From JAAYJK01 sp964501655 (lineage in GTDB: Bacteria > Bacillota > Syntrophomonadia > Syntrophomonadales > Syntrophomonadaceae): a stretch of DNA of 47,211 bases. A program made the translations under genes and the position numbers. The notes below the pieces were generated by a model. The model was not told where the DNA came from. It searched no databases and was given only the letters and a program-made list of their open reading frames with translations. Position 1 is the stretch's first letter. Every line of letters starts with the position of its first letter. The stretch is taken from the NCBI GenBank assembly GCA_964501655.1, contig CAZCTN010000027.1, positions 1 to 47,211 on the forward strand. The letters run 5' to 3'. This document shows, piece by piece, positions 41,610-47,211 of the stretch.

Positions 41610-43058
41610 CTACTTCTTTATACCAGCCATTCTCATAGCGCTTCCCTTTAAGTAATTAAGGTTGTTGTTCATGCGCATTCCTAATCTCTGAACTGCAGCC
41701 GGTCCGCCACCATGGGATGTTTCAGTGGGAACAATGGAGCCCTGTCCACAGAGGTACTCAATTAAGCGGGTAATGCGCACCCGATCCTCCGTGGAAACAT
41801 CGGCTTTGCCTTTAAAGTATTTATCAACATATTTTGAAATTTCCGGGTTGTCAAAATCTTTTTGCGTCGGGGCTGTAGAAACAATGCCACCAACGATTTC
41901 AGTTGCTAATTTTGATGCGTTCCATACTGCATCAACTGCCTGAAGTTTGGCAGCATTAACGAGTAGGTCATCAGGAATATAGCCACCAGATGGATGAGCT
42001 TTAGCTTTATAAGCTGAAGCAATAGCGGTACCATAAGCTAATGCTGACTGGAATGACATTTCCACGATTTTGTCCTTAATGTGACTTATTTTGTCGATGC
42101 CGTTATAGTCTGCTGCCACGGCCGCTGCACCATAGGTCAAATCGCAATGTCCGGACTTACAACTAGCCGTTGCCAGACGCTGGAAGGTGCCAAAAACAGC
42201 TGCCATCACACCGGCAAATTCGTTTTCACCGCACATAAACACCATTTCATTGGGAATAAATACATCGTTAAATACTACGAGAGTTGAACCATGCACACCA
42301 TACTCAGCATTACCGAAATCCATTTCATCGGTGTCATATAATCGGCGGGCATTAGGCGCAGGTCCTTCGGCAACATGAACAATCCCAGGGGCATTTGGGG
42401 GTACCGCAAAAGCTACAGCGAATTCCTTTTCATTTTCTTTCATGGATGTAGTCGGAACTACCACATTAAAATGAGCTAGGGCAGCACCGGATTGATGAGC
42501 TTTGGCTCCTCTAACCACGATTCCGTCTTCCCGTTTTTCTACCACATGCAGGTAGACATCAGGATCGGCTTGTTGACTGGGACTTAACGACCTATCCCCT
42601 TTGGCGTCAGTTACCATACCACTGGTTACCAAGTCTTCTTCTTGTACATATTTCAAAAAATTAAGGAATCTATCGTGATATTCAGTACCATATTTTTTAT
42701 CAATATCACCTGTAATCATATACAGTGTATTAAGGGCCGCTGTACCAACACAGCGAGCACCTACGCATGCGCCGTGAAATGGAGTAAGGAATTTACTCAG
42801 TTCAGCTCTCTTAATCAACTCCTCGGGCGACTGGCAAATGTGTAGGAAACGATTGATCGGCTTACCAGTAAAAGGCGATTTAACCGTCATTAAAGTTTCG
42901 TTTTCTGTTTTTTTAGCCATCTTATAGGTTAGGGCAATAGAATTAAAAGTAGGAGCAAATGCTGGATGATCTACAACCTGCTCAACTTTTTCGCCAAATG
43001 CGTAAACGACGGGTTTCATAGCTCTAATGCTATCTCTGTACTCCTGTTCTGATTTCAT
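41610..43058 (-). CDS. 4-hydroxybutyryl-CoA dehydratase / HpaB-family flavoprotein with altered Fe-S ligands
   Basis: A 482-residue protein with an acyl-CoA-dehydrogenase-like fold. YHDRFLNFLKYVQEEDL, TDAKGDRSLSPSQQADPD and VRGAKAHQSGAALAHFNVV match 4-hydroxybutyryl-CoA dehydratase (AbfD) and 4-hydroxyphenylacetate hydroxylase relatives. AbfD holds a 4Fe-4S cluster with C99, C103, H292 and C299. Here the region reads HGACVGARCVG (C98, C103) and TFQRLATASCK (Q293, C300): the histidine is glutamine and the first cysteine is shifted by one. It may thus be a related dehydratase or isomerase with another cluster or none. Expected to act on a CoA ester made by the downstream CoA-transferase. AAAGGAAGG precedes the ATG. 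Confidence 0.82.
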   Translation of the reverse strand: MKSEQEYRDSIRAMKPVVYAFGEKVEQVVDHPAFAPTFNSIALTYKMAKKTENETLMTVKSPFTGKPINRFLHICQSPEELIKRAELSKFLTPFHGACVGARCVGTAALNTLYMITGDIDKKYGTEYHDRFLNFLKYVQEEDLVTSGMVTDAKGDRSLSPSQQADPDVYLHVVEKREDGIVVRGAKAHQSGAALAHFNVVVPTTSMKENEKEFAVAFAVPPNAPGIVHVAEGPAPNARRLYDTDEMDFGNAEYGVHGSTLVVFNDVFIPNEMVFMCGENEFAGVMAAVFGTFQRLATASCKSGHCDLTYGAAAVAADYNGIDKISHIKDKIVEMSFQSALAYGTAIASAYKAKAHPSGGYIPDDLLVNAAKLQAVDAVWNASKLATEIVGGIVSTAPTQKDFDNPEISKYVDKYFKGKADVSTEDRVRITRLIEYLCGQGSIVPTETSHGGGPAAVQRLGMRMNNNLNYLKGSAMRMAGIKK

Positions 43059-43255
43059 AATCTTTCCTTCCTTTCTGGATAATGTAAGTTTACTACCTGA
43101 TTACTAAAGTTCTTTTTTCCTCACCCCCCTAAATTTGATTTTACTTACGCTATTGCGAATGAAGCCAATAGAATACTAAGGGGCTATTTACATCCTAATA
43201 GTCCAATTAGTTTTGCATATTACCTTTTAAGTACTGGAAACGCCTAGAACAATAT
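43059..43255. other. Gap upstream of the dehydratase-like gene
   Basis: A 197-nt gap with the - strand ribosome site near the gene. I see no copy of the ECF-type motif found at 44103-44205 and no clear sigma-54 site. A promoter is expected but cannot be placed. Confidence 0.4.
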
Positions 43256-43438
43256 CTAATTGTGCGGCTTCATTATATCTGCGGCCCTTAAAATCTTCAG
43301 CGACTTTGATAATAAGGATAGCTCTTTTTGGCAGCTGGAACATTTGCTTAAATGATGTTCTAGCTGTTTTTGGGTCAATTTATCAAGATCACCATCAAGC
43401 CATTCACTTAACAGAGAGACTACTTTAGTGCAATTCAT
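43256..43438 (-). CDS. Anti-sigma factor with zinc finger (zf-HC2 type)
   Basis: A 60-residue protein. MNCTKVVSLLSEWLDGDLDK then LEHHLSKCSSCQKELSLL carries the H-x3-C-x2-C zinc motif of anti-sigma domains. It stops right after this domain, so it has no membrane segment and is probably a soluble, redox- or metal-sensitive anti-sigma. It overlaps the sigma gene by 4 nt (ATGA), the usual pairing. Confidence 0.85.
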   Translation of the reverse strand: MNCTKVVSLLSEWLDGDLDKLTQKQLEHHLSKCSSCQKELSLLSKSLKILRAADIMKPHN

Positions 43439-43995
43439 AATTCCATTACCCCCTCACAATAACAGGTATAATCCTTCATTAATTTAGCGCATCCTGATAT
43501 TACTAGATGGTTCCTAAAAGCCATTCTAGCCCTGTGTAGTCTTGACTTAACAGCACTGACAGAAATATCTAACACTTCGGCTATTTCTTCGTAACTCATT
43601 TCGTTTAAGTCCCTAAGAACAAGGATTGTTTTTTGTTCTTTGCTGACATGATGCTGCAGAACATGATGAATGCACCACTGTAGTTCCTTCCTGATAATGA
43701 GTCTTTCTGGATCATAATAAGTATCTGCCAGGGGACTTATGACCTCAAGACAAATAGACTGGTGCCTAGCTTGTTTTCTCTGCTTGGAATTATAGGCATT
43801 AATGGTTATACGAGAAAGCCAGGTTCGCAAACTTGATTCTCCCCTAAAGTCATCAAGATGTTCAAATGCTTTAAGAAATGTCTCCTGGGTTAAGTCATCA
43901 GCCTCATAGGAATCACGACATAAATAATACGCTAGGTTATACACATAATCTTTATGTGTTTCAACGATATTTTCCAACTCAACTGACTTAGCCAT
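43435..43995 (-). CDS. ECF-type RNA polymerase sigma factor
   Basis: A 186-residue protein starting MAKSVELENIVETHKDYVYNL at 43995 behind AAAGGAG; a longer in-frame reading lacks a ribosome site. Region 2 is DYVYNLAYYLCRDSYEADDL then TQETFLKAFEHLDDFRGESS and RTWLSRITINAY. Region 4 is QKTILVLRDLNEMSYEEIAE then VLDISVSAVKSRLHRARM. The C-terminal tail holds several cysteines (GCAKLMKDYTCYCEG), unusual and possibly redox-sensing. Two ECF-type promoters upstream suggest autoregulation. Confidence 0.92.
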   Translation of the reverse strand: MAKSVELENIVETHKDYVYNLAYYLCRDSYEADDLTQETFLKAFEHLDDFRGESSLRTWLSRITINAYNSKQRKQARHQSICLEVISPLADTYYDPERLIIRKELQWCIHHVLQHHVSKEQKTILVLRDLNEMSYEEIAEVLDISVSAVKSRLHRARMAFRNHLVISGCAKLMKDYTCYCEGVMEL

Positions 43996-44102
43996 ACTTA
44001 TTTCTCCTTTGCAGTTCTGTAATATCTTGTTCCTGTAGGAAAGTAACACTTCACAATAAATATTTTTTATTACTCTGCAATTCACTAATCACTAACTAAT
44101 AA

Positions 44103-44131
44103 ATAGATTCCTCTGATCAAAAAAAGTTTCA
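44103..44131 (-). promoter_or_regulatory. ECF-type promoter, proximal copy
   Basis: On the - strand: TGAAAC (44131-44126), T-rich 16-nt spacer, AATCTAT (44109-44103). Same arrangement as the copy 74 bp upstream. The -35 has the TGAAAC typical of ECF sigma factors. It lies 108 nt before the sigma start. Confidence 0.7.
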
Positions 44132-44176
44132 GGTATTTTATGTTATTTGTTTCTCCTTAATACCATTATTAACTAT

Positions 44177-44205
44177 ATAGATTCACAAAAGCGTAAAAAG
44201 TTTCA
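44177..44205 (-). promoter_or_regulatory. ECF-type promoter, distal copy
   Basis: On the - strand: TGAAAC (44205-44200), 16-nt spacer starting TTTTTA, AATCTAT (44183-44177). It matches the proximal copy in both boxes, the spacer length and the leading T tract. The IS66 left end begins 44 bp further upstream. Confidence 0.7.
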
Positions 44206-44240
44206 GAAAAAAATTGGTATTTTCATCACAAGCTTTTTTA

Positions 44241-44248
44241 TCATAAAT
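44241..44248. repeat. Target site duplication, left (TCATAAAT)
   Basis: TCATAAAT directly abuts the IS left terminal repeat and recurs exactly at 46698-46705. Confidence 0.92.
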
Positions 44249-44332
44249 GTAAGCGTCAAATATTTCGCACGTGGGAATTATCGAACAAACATGAGAAAAT
44301 AACCTGAACCCAAAAACAGGAGGTGTTCAGGA

Positions 44333-44650
44333 ATGCCCGAAAAAGATTTGCCCAGCCTGTGGGAACAGCGTCTGGCAGAGTTTGAAAGCAGTGGAGATAG
44401 GATTAAGGCCTGGTGCCAGGAGCAAGGAATCAGAGAAAGCCAGTTTTATTACTGGCGCAGGAAATTGAGAACCAAACCGGTGGAAAAAGAAGAGCCTGTT
44501 AAATGGATTTCCCTAGCTTTGGATAATGGGAAGCAAGGAAGTAATCTTGATTCAATAGCAGTCCATATTGGCCAGGTAACTATTGAGGTTAATAAAGGTT
44601 TCGATCATCATCTTCTCCGGGAGATTGTACAGGTTCTGCAAACAATATGA
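44333..44650 (+). CDS. tnpA: IS66 accessory protein TnpA
   Basis: A 105-residue protein. LPSLWEQRLAEFESSGDRIK, AWCQEQGIRESQFYYWRRKL is the helix-turn-helix of IS66 TnpA proteins. The C-terminal half is beta-rich (IAVHIGQVTIEVNKGFDHHL). Needed together with TnpB for transposition; probably binds the element ends. AGGAGGTG precedes the ATG. It overlaps tnpB by 4 nt. Confidence 0.92.
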   Translation: MPEKDLPSLWEQRLAEFESSGDRIKAWCQEQGIRESQFYYWRRKLRTKPVEKEEPVKWISLALDNGKQGSNLDSIAVHIGQVTIEVNKGFDHHLLREIVQVLQTI

Positions 44651-45000
44651 TAAGCGAAATATCAGGCAGACAAGTTTATTTAGCTTGCGGCAGCACTGAT
44701 CTAAGAAAATCCATTGATGGATTAGCGGTACTAGTCAAAGAAGTCTTTAACTTGGATCCATTCAGCCCCTGCCTGTTTGTATTTTGCAACCGTAAGCGGG
44801 ATAAGATAAAGATTTTGCAGTGGGATCATAACGGGTTCTGGCTACACTATCGGCGTTTGGAACGGGGTAAGTTTAATTGGCCTACAGATAATACCGATGT
44901 AGTTAGGGTCAGCTACCGTCAATTTCGTTGGCTGTTAGATGGATTACCATTAAAACAAAAGCAGGCTCATAAAGCAGTAAAACAACGAGTTATTCTTTAA
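44647..45000 (+). CDS. tnpB: IS66 accessory protein TnpB (Orf2)
   Basis: A 117-residue protein. RQVYLACGSTDLRKSIDGLAV, FSPCLFVFCNRKRDKIKILQWD and GFWLHYRRLERGKFNWP are the hallmark of the IS66 Orf2 family. It is required for transposition, with an unclear mechanism. It starts in an ATGATAA overlap with tnpA. This is not the TnpB of IS605/IS607 elements. Confidence 0.95.
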   Translation: MISEISGRQVYLACGSTDLRKSIDGLAVLVKEVFNLDPFSPCLFVFCNRKRDKIKILQWDHNGFWLHYRRLERGKFNWPTDNTDVVRVSYRQFRWLLDGLPLKQKQAHKAVKQRVIL

Positions 45001-45077
45001 CGAAAAAACAGCTCAAAGCCCGGATATTTAGGCATTTTTAGGCTGCAAAGACACCGATTTTATGGTATAATAATAGT

Positions 45078-46670
45078 ATGAAAATGCAAGAAAATACGGC
45101 TGAAATTATAGTAGAACTAAATGATAAAATCCTTGTGCAGGAACAGCAAATTGCCGAGCTTAATGCCAAACTTAAATGGTATGAAGAGCAATTTCGCTTG
45201 AGTCGCGAAAGACAGTTTGGGCCATCTAGTGAGAAAACTGATCCCGAACAACTTAACTTGTTTAATGAAGCTGAGGATATTGCTAATCCTGAACTGGAAG
45301 AGCCCACCATGGAGACTATTAACTATCAGCGGAAGAAAAAGCAAGCCGGGCAAAGAGCAAAGCAACTTGAGGACCTGCCGGTTGAAGTAATCGAATACCG
45401 TTTAGAAGATGATGAACTAATCTGCTCCCGCTGCAATGCAATTATTCATGAAATGAGCGTCCAGATAAGGCAGGAGTTAAAGTTAATACCACCCCAGGTA
45501 AAGCTGGTCAAGCATGTTCAATTAATATATGCATGCCGCCAGTGTGAAAAAGAAGAATATAAGACGACAATAATCAAGGCCCCAATGCCTAATCCGATAT
45601 TACCGGGCAGTCTAGCTTCTCCCTCTATACTGGCTTACATAATGGACCAAAAGTATACCAACAGCATGCCGCTGTATAGACAGGAAAAGCAATTATCGCG
45701 GTTAGGAATTGAACTGTCACGTCAGACCATGGCCAATTGGCTACTAGCAGTAGCAGATCCATGGCTCAAGATACTATATGATCGGATGCATGAGCAGCTA
45801 ATTAAGCGAGATATCCTGCATGCCGACGAGACTACTCTGCAGGTACTGAAAGAACCAGGGCGTAATGCCGAATCCAAATCATATATGTGGCTATATCGGA
45901 CTGGAAGAGATGGTCCGCCTATAGTACTTTATGATTATCAGACCACCAGAGCCAGCAAACATCCGGTAAGTTTTCTTACTGGCTTTAAAGGCTATTTACA
46001 TACTGATGGATATAGTGCTTATGGGCAACTTAAGGAAGTTACCCTTATTGGGTGCTGGTCTCATGCGCGTCGTAAATTTAACGAGGCACTTAAAGCCTTG
46101 CCTGCAGACCAGAAAGACAAGCCGGTGGCAGCCAAGGTGGGGTTTGAATATTGTAATAAATTGTTTGCCATTGAGAGGCAACTGACCGATGTATCAGCTG
46201 AAGAACGCTACCAGCAACGCTTGCAAAAAAGCAAACCAATACTTGATGAATTTCATACCTGGCTGAAGAGACAAAGGCAGCTAACCATACCCAAAAGTGC
46301 TTTCGGTCAGGCTATCACCTATTGCCTGAATCAATGGGATAAACTAAGCAATTTCCTGCTGAATGGCAGATTGGAAATGAATAATAACCGAGCTGAGCGC
46401 TCGATTAAACCCTTTGTAATTAGCAGAAAGAACTTTCTGTTTTCCAATACTCCCCGGGGTGCCAGGGGTACTGCAATCATGTACAGCATGATTGAAACGG
46501 CCAAAGAGAATGGTTTAAAGCCATATAATTACCTGGTATATCTATTTGAGCAGTTGCCTAATGTGGATACCAGAGACGTAGCAGTTATTGATAGCTTGAT
46601 GCCCTGGTCGGAGACACTGCCCGAGGACTGCAGAATGCCTATAACAGGGAACACATCCGAGGGTAAATAG
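45078..46670 (+). CDS. tnpC: IS66 transposase TnpC
   Basis: A 530-residue DDE transposase. An N-terminal coiled coil (ILVQEQQIAELNAKLKWYEE) is followed by a zinc-binding part (LICSRCNAIIHEM, YACRQCEKEEY). Catalytic residues lie in ILHADETTLQVLKE (D), YLHTDGYSAYGQL (D) and MNNNRAERSIKPFVISRKNF (E). All IS66 domains are present at normal length. A TATAAT lies only 7 bases ahead of the ATG, and no clear ribosome site is visible, so expression may be kept low. Confidence 0.95.
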   Translation: MKMQENTAEIIVELNDKILVQEQQIAELNAKLKWYEEQFRLSRERQFGPSSEKTDPEQLNLFNEAEDIANPELEEPTMETINYQRKKKQAGQRAKQLEDLPVEVIEYRLEDDELICSRCNAIIHEMSVQIRQELKLIPPQVKLVKHVQLIYACRQCEKEEYKTTIIKAPMPNPILPGSLASPSILAYIMDQKYTNSMPLYRQEKQLSRLGIELSRQTMANWLLAVADPWLKILYDRMHEQLIKRDILHADETTLQVLKEPGRNAESKSYMWLYRTGRDGPPIVLYDYQTTRASKHPVSFLTGFKGYLHTDGYSAYGQLKEVTLIGCWSHARRKFNEALKALPADQKDKPVAAKVGFEYCNKLFAIERQLTDVSAEERYQQRLQKSKPILDEFHTWLKRQRQLTIPKSAFGQAITYCLNQWDKLSNFLLNGRLEMNNNRAERSIKPFVISRKNFLFSNTPRGARGTAIMYSMIETAKENGLKPYNYLVYLFEQLPNVDTRDVAVIDSLMPWSETLPEDCRMPITGNTSEGK

Positions 46671-46697
46671 TCAAGGTGTTGGATGTTTTACGCTTAC

Positions 46698-46705
46698 TCA
46701 TAAAT
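46698..46705. repeat. Target site duplication, right (TCATAAAT)
   Basis: Exact copy of 44241-44248, directly after the IS right end. Confidence 0.92.
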
Positions 46706-46961
46706 GAAGTTGGAACTTTGATGATAGGTGCAAAGGTCAGAGATGAGTGGAAGGGTATACTTCTTGAAAAAAGATAGATATGAAGACTTAATAAGTTAAT
46801 TTGAGTTCGCGTAGTAACAGAGCAAATGGTATGGGAACTTAAGTACATGCTGTATGCGTATATGAATAGGAATCCTTCTAAAATTTTGCACCCCCCTTCA
46901 CGATAAATGCACACCCCCGTCTTGAAATCGTTGAAAGATTGACCAGGGGTGTGCATTTGTA
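46706..46961. other. Gap with a long inverted repeat downstream of the recombinase fragment
   Basis: No convincing gene. AAATGCACACCCC (46905-46917) is the exact reverse complement of GGGGTGTGCATTT (46946-46958), 28-nt spacer. It begins 3 nt after the - strand recombinase stop, so it may end that transcript, or mark the edge of the element carrying that recombinase. Confidence 0.5.
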
Positions 46962-47211
46962 TCATTTTATAGTAGGGTAGCCAAATGAAACCAGGTCTAT
47001 GTAGAGATGGAAGACTACTTTGACATAGTCTCCATAAACTAGGACTTTTTCAACATATTGATCGATGAAGGGCTTGCATTCGGAGATATTTCTGTTAATA
47101 ACAGCGTCCCAATGATTTGCCAGAACATTCTTAAGAGTTTGTTCATCGACGTGTACTTGGGAGTGTAAATCCTTCTGTGTAAATGGAATAACCCACCATT
47201 TATTTGGTAAT
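46962..47211 (-). CDS. C-terminal end of a serine recombinase (5' partial)
   Basis: The frame is open to the window edge on the - strand and ends at a TGA at 46964-46962; at least 82 codons are visible. KPFIDQYVEKVLVYGDYVKV followed by VFHLYID has the ending typical of large serine recombinases (compare AAIDKVIVYGADNIQFIFRD at the end of recombinase 2 in this window). The preceding ILxNHWDAVINRN-type stretch is helical. It probably belongs to another mobile element beyond the window. Catalytic part not visible. Confidence 0.6.
   Translation of the reverse strand, partial: LPNKWWVIPFTQKDLHSQVHVDEQTLKNVLANHWDAVINRNISECKPFIDQYVEKVLVYGDYVKVVFHLYIDLVSFGYPTIK

Larger units (their letters stand above)
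44249..46697 (+). mobile_element. Intact IS66-family insertion sequence, 2449 bp
   Basis: The terminal repeats begin GTAAGCGTCAAA at 44249 and, on the other strand, GTAAGCGTAAAA from 46697; 14 of the first 20 positions agree by eye. The element holds tnpA, tnpB and tnpC in the canonical order and is flanked by a perfect 8-bp duplication, the length typical of IS66. All three frames are open, so it is potentially active and recently inserted. It landed upstream of the ECF promoters without touching them. Confidence 0.95.

Noticed and set aside
43059..43255. A sigma-54 or ECF promoter before the dehydratase-like gene
   Set aside because: No GG-N10-GC pair in a good context and no TGAAAC-N16-AATCTAT on the - strand.
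44647..45000. TnpB as an RNA-guided nuclease of the IS605/IS607 type
   Set aside because: The protein is the 117-residue IS66 Orf2 family member; it has no RuvC or zinc-finger domain, and no guide RNA-like end is present.
46706..46780. A protein-like open stretch after the IS right end, continuous with the left flank if the IS is removed
   Set aside because: It has no start or ribosome site and resembles no family; on the left it would run through the ECF promoters. Probably chance in AT-rich DNA.

Overview
The window is a piece of a low-to-mid GC Gram-positive chromosome, most likely an anaerobic Clostridia. The evidence is strong AGGAGG-type ribosome sites, frequent TTG/GTG starts, the clostridial type of phage replication genes, and a fermentation cluster with a 4-hydroxybutyryl-CoA dehydratase-like protein and a CoA-transferase. 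No rRNA, tRNA or CRISPR array was seen.

Region 1 (1-1260) is the 3' end of a type I restriction subunit (HsdR) gene carrying an unusual C-terminal extension. Region 2 (about 1500-38470) is a nearly complete siphovirus-type prophage, all on the + strand. It begins with a highly structured leader RNA and a sigma-like regulator. Next come small early genes and a replication module: RecB-like Fe-S nuclease (DUF2800), DUF2815, family A DNA polymerase, antirepressor, VapE-type primase/helicase, VRR-NUC, SNF2 helicase and a DUF1492 late regulator. The late module follows: HNH, putative cos, terminase, an adenine/cytosine methyltransferase, portal, ClpP protease, capsid, connectors, tail, holin and amidase. 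It ends with an HTH/zinc protein, a SHOCT-like protein and two large serine recombinases.

Two AT-rich moron insertions break the late operon, each followed by its own terminator and preceded by a plausible promoter. One is a three-gene cassette (17778-19482) headed by a TIGR04255-type protein; the other is a lipoprotein gene (25066-26058). A leader element of about 80 nt occurs three times (2223, 6514, 34894), each time directly before a start codon. It probably ties the early, antirepressor and recombination genes to one post-transcriptional control. The tail chaperone is made by a -1 frameshift. No CI-type repressor was recognised, and the att sites could not be resolved.

Region 3 (38728-43995) is host DNA on the - strand: a hypothetical gene, an acetate/succinate-type transporter, CoA-transferase B and A, a 4-hydroxybutyryl-CoA dehydratase family protein, and an ECF sigma/anti-sigma pair. 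Two near-identical ECF-type promoters lie upstream of the sigma gene. Region 4 (44249-46697) is an intact IS66-family element with tnpA, tnpB and tnpC, terminal repeats and a perfect 8-bp target duplication. Region 5 (46962-47211) is the 3' end of another serine recombinase gene on the - strand.

The most promising undescribed items are the pseudoknotted leader RNA, the three-copy leader element, the TIGR04255 three-gene cassette and the HsdR fusion.
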